64,000 bases of DNA from Metabacillus halosaccharovorans (GTDB taxonomy: Bacteria; Bacillota; Bacilli; Bacillales; Bacillaceae), in assembly GCF_002019635.1 (NCBI RefSeq), contig NZ_KV917372.1:1488001-1552000 (forward strand). The letters run 5' to 3'. The position numbers and the translations under genes were made by a program. The stretch's first letter is position 1; every line of letters begins with the position of its first letter. Shown here piece after piece: positions 26,481 to 36,068 of this stretch. The notes beneath the pieces were generated by a model, which had not been told where the DNA came from, did no database searches, and saw nothing but the letters and a program-made list of their open reading frames with translations.

Positions 26481-28520
26481 TTATTGTTGAACACTGTCAA
26501 CTAATTGATTTTTTCCTAATTCCTCATCTTTGTTCATTTGAAACACGATCACTTTATACTGAAACGGCCCAACTTCATACTGTCCTTTAGTTAGTTCTTC
26601 TCCTGTTAAACGATCTTTTCCACCATCAGGTATGGAAACAGTTCCTCCATTCCCATCCATATTCACAATTACCCAAATTATTTCACCCTTACGGATACGT
26701 GGAGCCACAATTGTTCCTCTCGATACATCTGTTTTTAGTTGTACATCCGCTTCTTTTGCATAATGATCAACACACTTCTTTAGTAAAAGATCACCTGACT
26801 CTCCTGATGGAAGTGAACCAAGCATGACAATTTTTCCCTTGCCGACTTTATGTTCAGTCATAAATGCAGCTCCATCTGAGTTCCCCCCCTTAATCGTGCC
26901 AATAGCTTTTCCGGCAGTTGGTTGAAAAACAGAGCTCCATAAGCTTAATGATGCTTTAACTCCCATAAACTCACCATATGAATCTGTTCCCTCCATTGGA
27001 TATGTATAAAGAGTTTCAACTCCGGCAAGTTGCTCTAACTTTCCTAAGGCTGCATCAGTATGGATTGTATGGTTTTCTGTTCTTCCGCCTGTAAGCGGAC
27101 CAACAATCCAAACTCCTCCTTCTTCAACAAATTTTGTTGCTTGTTGAAGATAATCATGAGATAGATAATGGACGAAAGGTGTAAATAATAATTTGTATCC
27201 TTCTAATTTCGCACCCTCAGGTATCAAATCACGGTGATATCCAGCTGATAGAACTCTTTCGTAAAACGGGATGATAAGAGAACGATAATCTAAATCTCTA
27301 TGCGGCTCTGTTTTTAGAAATGCTCTTGCTCGATCTGAATACGTTATCGCTACCTCAGCTTGTGCGGGCCTGGTCGTTGTAATAACTGATTCAAGCTCTT
27401 TCCTGGCAGCCTCAACTTCTTTTACATTTTCAAAACCGACAGTCGGTTTTCCCCATGCACTTATGACAGATCCATGAGGCTGTTCACATCCTGTACGTTG
27501 CTGTCTCCACAACCAATAACAAAATGCTTCCCCGCCTAACGCATATGACGCGACAGCTTCTGCTTTTAAATAGCCGTTTGCATGAGGGGCTGCATAACTC
27601 TCAAGTGATGCACTATGTGATGGACTTGTTTCCATAACCCAATAATCCTTGCCGGATTTAAAATTTCTCCATAAATCACAATTAAATAAATAAGAAGCAA
27701 AATTACTTCGTTCAGCATACGTATCAAATGAAGCAAAATCAAGATGTTTGTATAGCATTTCGTTATCAACATGAAAAAAAGTTGTGCTATTATGTGTTAT
27801 TGGAGCCTGGGAATATTGACGGACTATCGCTGCCTGTTCATCTGAAAATTCGGCGATTTTTTCATATGAGAAAAGCTGATACATTGTTTTTAAAGCTGAA
27901 TTATGAAGAAATGGCGTTGAGATTGGTTGCGGAATCTGTTCAAATGAATGATAATATTGACTCCAAATATGTGTTCCCCACGCTTCATTTAATGCATCAA
28001 TTGTTCCATACTTCTCTTCCAGCCAACTATGCCACAATGATTTACATGTTTCACACATACATTCACTAACATGGCATTTAAACTCATTATCAAGTTGCCA
28101 GCCAATAACACCTGGTAAATGGCCAACTGCTTTTGCTATCTCCTCGGTAATGATTGCAGCTCTTTTTCTAAAATAAGTATTATTTGTACATATATGCTGC
28201 CTTGATCCATGACTCATTACCTGTCCATTTTCATCAACATGCAATCTTTCAGGATGATTATGTGTTAACCAAATCGGTGGAGTAGGTGTTGGTGTACACA
28301 TGACCGTCTCAATTCCATGATCGTGTAGTTTTTCAATCATATTCACAAAAAAACTTAGATCAATTACCCCTTCTTCTTTTTCCATCATAGACCAGGCAAA
28401 TTCACCCATTCGCACAACATTTATACCTGCTTCTACCATTAACTTTATATCTTCTTCAATTGTATCCTCATTCCATAATTCTGGGTAATACGCGGCTCCA
28501 TGATATAGCTTCTTCGTCAT
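26481..28520 (-). CDS. yesZ: GH42 beta-galactosidase (YesZ-like)
   Basis: This cytoplasmic glycosidase removes beta-galactose from imported rhamnogalacturonan side-chain fragments. It has 679 residues, close to B. subtilis YesZ. The GH42 TIM barrel begins GAAYYPELWNEDTIEED; the acid/base is Glu146 in GWQLDNEFKCH and the nucleophile Glu297 in YWVMETSPS. Cys111, Cys149, Cys154, Cys156 and Cys159 form the zinc cluster typical of this subgroup. Trimerisation and C-terminal beta domains follow. There is no signal peptide. AAAGGAG precedes the ATG. It is the last gene of the yes-like operon, separated from yesT by a hairpin. Confidence 0.95.
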   Translation of the reverse strand: MTKKLYHGAAYYPELWNEDTIEEDIKLMVEAGINVVRMGEFAWSMMEKEEGVIDLSFFVNMIEKLHDHGIETVMCTPTPTPPIWLTHNHPERLHVDENGQVMSHGSRQHICTNNTYFRKRAAIITEEIAKAVGHLPGVIGWQLDNEFKCHVSECMCETCKSLWHSWLEEKYGTIDALNEAWGTHIWSQYYHSFEQIPQPISTPFLHNSALKTMYQLFSYEKIAEFSDEQAAIVRQYSQAPITHNSTTFFHVDNEMLYKHLDFASFDTYAERSNFASYLFNCDLWRNFKSGKDYWVMETSPSHSASLESYAAPHANGYLKAEAVASYALGGEAFCYWLWRQQRTGCEQPHGSVISAWGKPTVGFENVKEVEAARKELESVITTTRPAQAEVAITYSDRARAFLKTEPHRDLDYRSLIIPFYERVLSAGYHRDLIPEGAKLEGYKLLFTPFVHYLSHDYLQQATKFVEEGGVWIVGPLTGGRTENHTIHTDAALGKLEQLAGVETLYTYPMEGTDSYGEFMGVKASLSLWSSVFQPTAGKAIGTIKGGNSDGAAFMTEHKVGKGKIVMLGSLPSGESGDLLLKKCVDHYAKEADVQLKTDVSRGTIVAPRIRKGEIIWVIVNMDGNGGTVSIPDGGKDRLTGEELTKGQYEVGPFQYKVIVFQMNKDEELGKNQLVDSVQQ

Positions 28521-28545
28521 AAGAAATCTCCTTTACTCTTAATAT

Positions 28546-28569
28546 AAAAAACCACGAAATAACGTGGTT
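28546..28569 (-). terminator. stem-loop between yesT and yesZ
   Basis: AACCACG pairs with CGTGGTT around a 6-base loop; TTTTT follows. It overlaps the yesT stop codon. Being inside the operon it probably reduces rather than ends transcription into yesZ. Confidence 0.65.
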
Positions 28570-29260
28570 AACTTTTCAAAAAATTCTTTTCACATATATA
28601 CTTTTCGATCGGTAATCGAAGATCCCTTATCCCTTCAATAACTAATCTCCCTACCTCTTTTGCTCCATGTTCACTAAAATGAGTATTATCAATAATGCCA
28701 TCCGGATAATTCGGCTGTTCATTTGGAGCAAAGATTGTAAAGAGCTTTTTAGATCCTTCCACACCAAGTTCTTCATATAACTTCCTTGTCTTGGACCATA
28801 AGTCTATGAGTGGAACATCAAGCTTTTCAGCAAGTTCCATCATTGCCTCCGGATATTCACCTAAAGTATTTTCCAGGATACCATCTTCATTAAATTTCCT
28901 TCGATGAACAGGAGTAATTAATATTGGATATGCCCCTTTCGCACAAGCACCTGTAATATATTCCGTTAAGTTTGATTGAAAAGTTGTATAAGGTTCAGTT
29001 CCATATGATTTCTGATCATTATGACCAAACTGAATAAATAGGAAATCATCCGGTTGAATTTCGTTCATAATGGCTTCAAGTCTACCTTCTTCGATAAAGC
29101 TGTTTGAGCTTCTTCCTCCCATTGCTTTATTAATAATCAATATATTTTCTTGGAAAAATTCATGAAAGGTTTGGCCCCATCCTGCCATCGGTGCCTCATG
29201 GCTCGGGCAATTTGCTACTGTTGAATCTCCTGCCAAATAGATCGTATACGATTTCTCCAT
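28568..29260 (-). CDS. yesT: rhamnogalacturonan acetylesterase (SGNH/GDSL, YesT-like)
   Basis: This enzyme removes acetyl groups from galacturonate residues of rhamnogalacturonan oligomers. The 230-residue SGNH hydrolase has block I AGDSTVAN with nucleophile Ser13, block II with MGGRSSNSF, block III FGHNDQ and block V IDNTHFSEHG with the catalytic Asp/His. No signal peptide is seen, so it works inside the cell on imported oligosaccharides. The start was set six codons in, where GGAGG is seven bases upstream of ATG. It lies between yesR and yesZ in the operon. Family CE12 is the expected class. Confidence 0.92.
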   Translation of the reverse strand: MEKSYTIYLAGDSTVANCPSHEAPMAGWGQTFHEFFQENILIINKAMGGRSSNSFIEEGRLEAIMNEIQPDDFLFIQFGHNDQKSYGTEPYTTFQSNLTEYITGACAKGAYPILITPVHRRKFNEDGILENTLGEYPEAMMELAEKLDVPLIDLWSKTRKLYEELGVEGSKKLFTIFAPNEQPNYPDGIIDNTHFSEHGAKEVGRLVIEGIRDLRLPIEKYICEKNFLKS

Positions 29261-29287
29261 ATTCACACCTCCAATCAATCTTGGAAA

Positions 29288-30322
29288 CTAATTAAATACA
29301 TGTCTGTTACTTTTTAATAATTCAGCTAAGAACACGAGAGTTAAACCTTGTCCCCATCCCTGGATACGCTTATAAGGAACCTCTTTATAACCATCAGCAT
29401 CGTTCATGACAGCTGTTCCCGCTGAAACCTTAGATACTTTTCCATCTTCTTCAATTTCATTGACAATACCTTGAATTGATTTTTGGATGTATTTATTATA
29501 TAAAGATCCTCTTTTAAGGAGCGCAGCTGCAATAGCAGATGAGCCGGAAATCTCATCATATGATGTTGGATCATCAACAATCGTATGCCAAAGTCCATTT
29601 TCTCCTTGAAGTCGTACTAAAGCACTTAGCTGATCACGCAAAGAACAATCAATGATCATGTAAGAAGGGTCCTGTACTTCAATTAATTCAAGAGCTTTCG
29701 CCATTGTTAACGCAGCCCAACCATTTCCTCGTGCCCAATAAATTGAAGACATATGATTTTTGGCGATATTATCCCAGCCGTGATAATATAGATTTGTCAC
29801 AGGATCCTGCAAAAAATCCTCATGACCATGATATTGCTTTAACCCATCTCTGAAATAGTCCTCACGATCTAATAGTTTTCCGACTCTTAACAAGAATAGT
29901 CCTGCCATCATCATTGTATCTACCCATGCCTGCTCAGGGAATACATCCTTCACAGAGTTAACTGTATGCTGAAAAATGCCGTCTGCAAATCGCGGGGCAT
30001 CATTTTGAAGATAATCAGCCATTTCTTTAATAACAGTTAAATATTTTTCATCTTCTGTTACGTTATAAAGAGTAATCAGCGCGTGTCCAATTGATACTCC
30101 ATTAATGGAGAGCTTTGGTAAACCATCCTCCAGCCATTCATCCACCCACGCTTTTAATAGATCGATATACTCCTGTTTTTCTGTTGCTTCATAAGCAGCA
30201 GCTACCCCATAAAAGGCCACTCCGCCCGGCCAATCCCAGTTAAAATCCATCTCGAAACTTCGTTTTACTACTTTATCTATCATTTCTCTAATTTCATTTT
30301 CATCAAACTGCAATTTTGGCAT
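29288..30322 (-). CDS. yesR: unsaturated rhamnogalacturonyl hydrolase, GH105 (YesR/YteR-like)
   Basis: This cytoplasmic enzyme hydrates and releases the unsaturated galacturonate from the non-reducing end of oligomers made by PL11 lyases. From the chosen ATG it has 344 residues, the length of B. subtilis YesR. It is an alpha6/alpha6 barrel, with the probable catalytic Asp135 in PEQAWVDTMMMAG and the family motifs FNWDWPGGVAFYG and SSIYWARGNGWAAL. The start is the third ATG in the frame, nine bases after GGAGG. The ribosome site lies just after the stop of the upstream binding-protein gene, so translation is coupled. Confidence 0.93.
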   Translation of the reverse strand: MPKLQFDENEIREMIDKVVKRSFEMDFNWDWPGGVAFYGVAAAYEATEKQEYIDLLKAWVDEWLEDGLPKLSINGVSIGHALITLYNVTEDEKYLTVIKEMADYLQNDAPRFADGIFQHTVNSVKDVFPEQAWVDTMMMAGLFLLRVGKLLDREDYFRDGLKQYHGHEDFLQDPVTNLYYHGWDNIAKNHMSSIYWARGNGWAALTMAKALELIEVQDPSYMIIDCSLRDQLSALVRLQGENGLWHTIVDDPTSYDEISGSSAIAAALLKRGSLYNKYIQKSIQGIVNEIEEDGKVSKVSAGTAVMNDADGYKEVPYKRIQGWGQGLTLVFLAELLKSNRHVFN

Positions 30323-30339
30323 TTGATCCATCCTCCAAT

Positions 30340-31638
<1,299 letters not shown>

Positions 31639-31645
31639 TCATCCT

Positions 31646-31660
31646 TTGTAAATGCTTACA
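31646..31660 (+). promoter_or_regulatory. cre-like site 1 before the second binding-protein gene
   Basis: TTGTAAATGCTTACA, palindromic, one mismatch from cre (T for C at position 8). It lies 14 bases upstream of the start codon. Confidence 0.5.
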
Positions 31661-31753
31661 TGTATAGTTATAGTTTAGTAGGAATTGATATGATTTTTAA
31701 TGAAAAATACAGACTGATATGATGAAAAAACAGTGATATCTTCAACATTTCAA

Positions 31754-31768
31754 TTGTAAGCATTTACA
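31754..31768 (+). promoter_or_regulatory. cre-like site 2 before the second binding-protein gene
   Basis: TTGTAAGCATTTACA is nearly the reverse complement of site 1, one mismatch from cre, 94 bases farther upstream. The pair could support looping between two CcpA dimers. Confidence 0.5.
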
Positions 31769-31796
31769 CCTGATCTATCTACTTAAATCTTTTTCT

Positions 31797-32435
31797 TTAT
31801 TGATGAACAGTCACAGATTCATGTTTTTTGTTTACTTTGTTAAACGCATTCATTGCCGGTTTAGACATAACTAAAGCTAAAACATTTCCACTGCAAACGA
31901 TCATAAGTGGTGGAGCAAACGATAGTAAAATAACTAACCCTAAGCTACTAATCAACATTATAAGTGTTTTAAATGGATTCATAACCATCACAAAAAATGA
32001 GTTTTTTAGTATATCCAGTGTTTTCATGTTGAAGTGAACATACATTGGAAACACATAAAGCAACGTACAAATAAAAATGAGGGAAATGATTAAAAAAGGA
32101 ACGTTCAACAAGTTTTGAACCATTGTAGAAGCTTGTTTTAAAAATAGGAAATCAATAAATAAAATGATCCCAATTAGCGATATAACAGCTCCGAACATAT
32201 TACTTTTCACAAACTCGCTTTTATATGAGCTCCAAAACACAGAAAACACCGGTGCCTCAAAATCTCCCATTGCCCATCTTCTCACGACAGCATACATGGC
32301 AACTGTTGCAGGATAAAACCCCAGGACAATGAAACCAAGTAAGGAAAAACCGATCCACAATATATTTAATAATACTAATCGTGAAATCCATTCCAGTATG
32401 TTGTTTACACCACTCATAAATCCATGTGTTTCCAT
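31797..32435 (-). CDS. yesL: DUF624 membrane protein (YesL-like)
   Basis: This 212-residue integral membrane protein has about five hydrophobic helices and the DUF624 signature LLNILWIGFSLLGFIVLG followed by PATVAMYAVVRRW. DUF624 proteins accompany CUT1 oligosaccharide importers and two-component genes in Firmicutes; their role is unknown. The frame is open 36 codons farther upstream, but that part comes from an intergenic repeat. The ATG used here gives the usual family length and follows GGAATGGGGC. It lies downstream of yesQ. Confidence 0.85.
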   Translation of the reverse strand: METHGFMSGVNNILEWISRLVLLNILWIGFSLLGFIVLGFYPATVAMYAVVRRWAMGDFEAPVFSVFWSSYKSEFVKSNMFGAVISLIGIILFIDFLFLKQASTMVQNLLNVPFLIISLIFICTLLYVFPMYVHFNMKTLDILKNSFFVMVMNPFKTLIMLISSLGLVILLSFAPPLMIVCSGNVLALVMSKPAMNAFNKVNKKHESVTVHQ

Positions 32436-32474
32436 AGCTCTGCCCCATTCCTTTTTTAATAATTTCTGAACAAA

Positions 32475-32608
32475 AACGCAAGCGCCTTGGTTAGCCTCGG
32501 GCAAATAAGACGCAAAGGAATAGAAGACGTTCTTTGTCTTCAATTCCTTTGTGGCTAGACCCTAGAGGGGCTCGGCGCTGGAGCTGGATGTCGCGCACTT
32601 ATCCACAG
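32475..32608. repeat. dispersed Bacillus-type intergenic repeat inside the yes operon
   Basis: The block begins AACGCAAGCGCCTTGGTTAG and ends near GGGGCTCGGCGCTGGAGC, a pairing of termini I recognise from noncoding repeats scattered in Bacillus-group genomes. Between them an inverted repeat (GCAAAGGAAT, GAAGAC with GTCTTC, ATTCCTTTG) forms a long hairpin. It is markedly richer in GC than its surroundings and lies between yesQ and yesL. Confidence 0.65.
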
Positions 32609-32651
32609 TTCAAGAATTTTATAATTTCCTGGACGATTAAAAAGCAAGATG

Positions 32652-32679
32652 AAGGGTTAGCTAATAAAGCTTAACCCTT
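32652..32679 (-). terminator. stem-loop at the end of yesQ
   Basis: AAGGGTTA-GC pairs with GC-TAACCCTT around the yesQ stop codon. There is no T-run directly after it, so it may stabilise or attenuate the message rather than end it. Confidence 0.4.
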
Positions 32680-33558
32680 TAATCCACTTGTACTAATTCC
32701 TTCAACAACATGTCGTTGGAATAAGAAGAAGATAACAAATACAGGGATTAGTGTAACAATTGACATCGCAAACATTGCTCCCCAGTTAGAAACAGTTTCA
32801 TTACTTAAGAACATATTTAACGCCATTGATACTGTATATTTATCAGGACTATTTAAATAAAGAACTGGTCCCAGCAAGTTATCCCATGTCCAATAGAACG
32901 AGAAGATAGACACTGTTGCTAAAGCAGGTCTAATTAATGGCAAAATAATTTTATAAAAAATCTTGAATGTTCCACATCCATCAATTGTTGCTGCTTCGTC
33001 TAATTCTCTTGGTATTGTTCGAATAAATTGAACAAGAAGGAAGATGAAAAACGGGTGACCAAAGTAAGCTGGGACTGCAATTGGTTTTATCGAGTCTAGC
33101 CAACCTAATTTTGAAAAGATAATGTACTGAGGTATCATAACAACCTCATACGGCAACATAAGTGTTACCATCATAAGAGCAAACCAAAAGCTTTTTCCAA
33201 AGAAGCTTAATCTTGCAAATCCGAACGCTATCACAGCTGAGGAAATGACTTGACCTATCATCGTAATGATAACAAGAACTACCGTGTTTTTAATAAACAC
33301 TCCAAACGAATTCCCGCCAATCCCTTCCCAGCCTTGAGCAAAATTCGAAAGAATAAACGGATCAGGAATAAGTGATTGCGCAGTCACAAAGATCGTATCA
33401 CTTGGCTTAAAGGAACTCATTAGCAACCATATTACAGGGTACAGCATAAGGATAGCAAAGCCGCCAACAAGAATGTGATAAATCCACCACTTCGGCTTCT
33501 TTGCTTTAGGCATTTCAAAGCGCTTTGAAGCCGTATTGATTTCTGTATTTGTTTGCAT
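32671..33558 (-). CDS. yesQ: ABC oligosaccharide importer permease (YesQ-like)
   Basis: This is an inner-membrane subunit of a CUT1 importer (295 residues, six helices). The cytoplasmic EAA loop reads [21 protein letters not shown] and would contact the ATPase. It starts two bases after the yesP stop, with AAGGAG inside the yesP end, so the two subunits are coupled. As in the yes cluster of B. subtilis, no ATPase gene is nearby; a shared MsmX-type ATPase encoded elsewhere is expected. The substrate is inferred to be a rhamnogalacturonan oligosaccharide. Confidence 0.93.
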   Translation of the reverse strand: MQTNTEINTASKRFEMPKAKKPKWWIYHILVGGFAILMLYPVIWLLMSSFKPSDTIFVTAQSLIPDPFILSNFAQGWEGIGGNSFGVFIKNTVVLVIITMIGQVISSAVIAFGFARLSFFGKSFWFALMMVTLMLPYEVVMIPQYIIFSKLGWLDSIKPIAVPAYFGHPFFIFLLVQFIRTIPRELDEAATIDGCGTFKIFYKIILPLIRPALATVSIFSFYWTWDNLLGPVLYLNSPDKYTVSMALNMFLSNETVSNWGAMFAMSIVTLIPVFVIFFLFQRHVVEGISTSGLKG

Positions 33559-33560
33559 CC

Positions 33561-34460
33561 TTATTTCGCTCCTTCCGATTCATAGTGAACCCAAAACTTC
33601 GATGTAGCAAAGATAATCGCTGTTAGAATCCCTACAATAATAAGCATGATCCATGCCATCGCTGACGCATATCCCATATTAAAGAATTCAAATCCTTGAA
33701 TGAATAGATATAGTGAGTAAAGAAGTGTCCCATCTAAAGGACCACCAGTACCCTTCGAAATAATGAAGGCTGGAACAAATGTCATAAATGCTGCAATGGT
33801 TTGCATAATTGTATTAAATAAAATAACTGGGCTTAACATAGGTAGTGTGATTTTTGTGAATTTTTGCCAAAAGTTCGCTCCGTCAACACTTGCCGCTTCA
33901 TAATAAGTCATTGGAATACCTTTTAATCCGGCTAAGAAAATTAACATCGATGAACCAAATTGCCATACAGATAAACAGATAAGCATCCAAAGTGCTGCTG
34001 TTGGGTCACCAAACCAGCGAACATCCGGAATACTAAAGAATGCCAGCAACAGGTTGATAATTCCCTCATCACCGAAAATATTACGCCACATGATGGCAAC
34101 AGCAACACTTCCTCCTATTAAAGAAGGCAAATAAAATAGAGTACGGTATAACCCTACAGCTCTTGAAGCTGTGTTAAGTACCATGGCGATTAATAAAGCA
34201 AATCCTAAACGTAATGGGACTCCGGCAAAAACATAGATAAGGGTAACTTTAAGAGATTGCCAGTACCGTGGATCTTCAGTAAACATTTTTTTATAGTTTT
34301 CAAGACCAATCCATGTTGGAGAAGCGAATAGGTTATATTGTGTGAATGAAAAGTATAATGAGGCGACAATTGGGATAAACGTAAACGCTAGAAACCCGAT
34401 GATAAAGGGACTAATAAATGCGTAGCCTGTCATATTTTGTTTAAGGGCGCGTGCACTCAT
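33561..34460 (-). CDS. yesP: ABC oligosaccharide importer permease (YesP-like)
   Basis: This is the partner permease subunit of 299 residues with six membrane helices, starting with [18 protein letters not shown] and [19 protein letters not shown], both typical of MalF/LacF-type components without the long insertion. The EAA loop is [28 protein letters not shown] is eight bases before the ATG. It lies behind yesO, from which it is separated by a strong stem-loop that would set a high ratio of binding protein to permease. Confidence 0.93.
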   Translation of the reverse strand: MSARALKQNMTGYAFISPFIIGFLAFTFIPIVASLYFSFTQYNLFASPTWIGLENYKKMFTEDPRYWQSLKVTLIYVFAGVPLRLGFALLIAMVLNTASRAVGLYRTLFYLPSLIGGSVAVAIMWRNIFGDEGIINLLLAFFSIPDVRWFGDPTAALWMLICLSVWQFGSSMLIFLAGLKGIPMTYYEAASVDGANFWQKFTKITLPMLSPVILFNTIMQTIAAFMTFVPAFIISKGTGGPLDGTLLYSLYLFIQGFEFFNMGYASAMAWIMLIIVGILTAIIFATSKFWVHYESEGAK

Positions 34461-34503
34461 ACGATCAATTCCTTTCTCCCAAATAGTGATGATATTTTAA
34501 AGT

Positions 34504-34535
34504 CTAGTAGCTGATCCATAATGACCAGCTACTAG
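34504..34535 (-). terminator. stem-loop between yesO and yesP
   Basis: A perfect 10-bp stem (CTAGTAGCTG with CAGCTACTAG) and 12-base loop lie 12 bases after the yesO stop. No T-run follows. Such structures protect the binding-protein mRNA or attenuate read-through into permease genes. Confidence 0.6.
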
Positions 34536-34546
34536 TGTTTTAATCA

Positions 34547-35854
34547 CTATTTATTTTGAGATAATATGCTTTCTGCTTGTTGTCTAAATTGTTTTGCAGC
34601 ATCTTCGACCTTCATTTGGCCATAATTCATTTGTTCAGATAAGCTATCTAAAAGCTCAATAACTTGACCTGCACCGATCGGGTCGGGACCATCGAATTCA
34701 GAACTGTTTTGTTCAGCCCATTCAACACTGTCAAATACTTGAACTTGTTCCGGTGTTAACACAGGCTTCAGTTCTTCCTTAATAACAGAAGAGCCTGGGA
34801 TTCCGCGATCTCCTAAATTTAATTTATTTGCTTCTACATTATTCACGAAGAAATCAATAAACTTCGCTGCTTCCTCTTTTTGTTTTGAATTTTCGGCAAC
34901 AGACCAGAACATACTAGGCTTTAAATATAATCCATCACTTGTATTTGGCCCAGGCATGTTGTGAATTTTCAACGGACGATTAGCTACCTGCTGAATACCA
35001 ACAAATTGGTTAGACCATTGCCAAATTCCAATTGCTTCTTCCTTCACAACAGGATCATCCTCCAGACCCTTTAATTGAGCAAGGTAATCAGGTGTTGGAA
35101 CAGCACCATCTTTTACTAATTGAGATGTCATATTAAAGAAATCAATAAACATTTGATCATCTTCGTAACCTAAAGCAGTACCATCCTTACTATATAAAGA
35201 CTTTCCTTGTGTTCTTAAGTAGTAGTTAAAGAAAACATCTGCTTTCATACCTGTATCCATAAAGAGACCGGCATCTTTTGCTTTTGCAGCAATTTCCTTA
35301 TAATCATCCCATGTCCAATCTTCAGCTAAGGAATCAACACCGATTTTCTTTAAAAGTGCTTCATCAAAATGAAGACCAACAACGTTTACTCCTAAGTTAA
35401 AGCCGTATAACTTATCACCAATTTTTCCACCGTTAATATAATTTTCAGTGTAATTTGTTGTATCAATTTGATTTCCAACATATGGAGTTAAATCAGCTAA
35501 TTGACCATTTTCTGCATACTGTGAAAAATAGGAAAGGTCCATTTGAATAATATCAGGAAGCTGTTGTGCAGAAGCCTGTGGTGCTAACTTCTTCCAGTAA
35601 TCATCCCAGCTAGCATATTCAGCTTGAATCTTTACACCTGGATTTTCTTTCTCATACATTTCGATTATTTCTAATGTGTAATCATGACGTGGCTCAGATC
35701 CCCACCATGCAATACGAAGTTTAATTTCTTCATCTCCGCTTCCACCACCTGAATCTGAAGTAGATTCTCCTGAAGAAGTATTACTTCCTCCACTACAGGC
35801 TGCCAAAGAAAATACCATAACAACTGCTAATAACCAAAACAACCATTTCTTCAT
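34547..35854 (-). CDS. yesO: oligosaccharide-binding lipoprotein (YesO-like)
   Basis: This is the binding component of the importer, with 435 residues and lipobox LAAC (Cys20) followed by a Ser/Gly-rich tether. Core segments include RIAWWGSEPRHDYT, ASWDDYWKKLAP, QLPDIIQMDLSYFSQY and [14 protein letters not shown]. The frame extends 44 codons upstream, but the real start is the ATG after GGGGGAAGAGAA, as the signal peptide begins there. A perfect cre site lies 24 bases upstream of this start. It is followed by yesP and yesQ, and a paralogue is encoded downstream of yesL. Confidence 0.93.
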   Translation of the reverse strand: MKKWLFWLLAVVMVFSLAACSGGSNTSSGESTSDSGGGSGDEEIKLRIAWWGSEPRHDYTLEIIEMYEKENPGVKIQAEYASWDDYWKKLAPQASAQQLPDIIQMDLSYFSQYAENGQLADLTPYVGNQIDTTNYTENYINGGKIGDKLYGFNLGVNVVGLHFDEALLKKIGVDSLAEDWTWDDYKEIAAKAKDAGLFMDTGMKADVFFNYYLRTQGKSLYSKDGTALGYEDDQMFIDFFNMTSQLVKDGAVPTPDYLAQLKGLEDDPVVKEEAIGIWQWSNQFVGIQQVANRPLKIHNMPGPNTSDGLYLKPSMFWSVAENSKQKEEAAKFIDFFVNNVEANKLNLGDRGIPGSSVIKEELKPVLTPEQVQVFDSVEWAEQNSSEFDGPDPIGAGQVIELLDSLSEQMNYGQMKVEDAAKQFRQQAESILSQNK

Positions 35855-35877
35855 TTCTCTTCCCCCTCTTTTTTTGC

Positions 35878-35892
35878 TGTTACCGCTTACAA
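35878..35892 (-). promoter_or_regulatory. perfect cre site before yesO
   Basis: The minus strand TTGTAAGCGGTAACA fits WTGNAANCGNWNNCW at every defined position. It lies in the gap between yesN and yesO, close to the start codon, so CcpA would repress the transport and degradation genes separately from yesMN. Confidence 0.75.
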
Positions 35893-36027
35893 TCCCTATT
35901 TTATTAGGTTTATAGGTCTTTTGAAATGCAAAAATCAGATAACTCTGTTCAAAAAACAGTGAATTCTGACAACTATTTTTAAACAACCTGGACTTACTAT
36001 CTATTACAGGTACTATCTCCTACAAAT

Positions 36028-36063
36028 AAAGCCCACAACCTAGTTCAATAGATTGTGAGCTTT
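36028..36063 (-). terminator. intrinsic terminator of yesMN
   Basis: AAAGCTCACAATCTA pairs with TAGGTTGTGGGCTTT (two wobbles) six bases after the yesN stop and is followed by ATTTGT. It divides the regulatory pair from the yesO promoter. Confidence 0.7.
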
Positions 36064-36068
36064 TATCA

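Noticed and set aside
32436-32543. 36-codon N-terminal extension of yesL
   Set aside because: Derived from the dispersed repeat; the inner ATG gives the normal DUF624 length and has a ribosome site.
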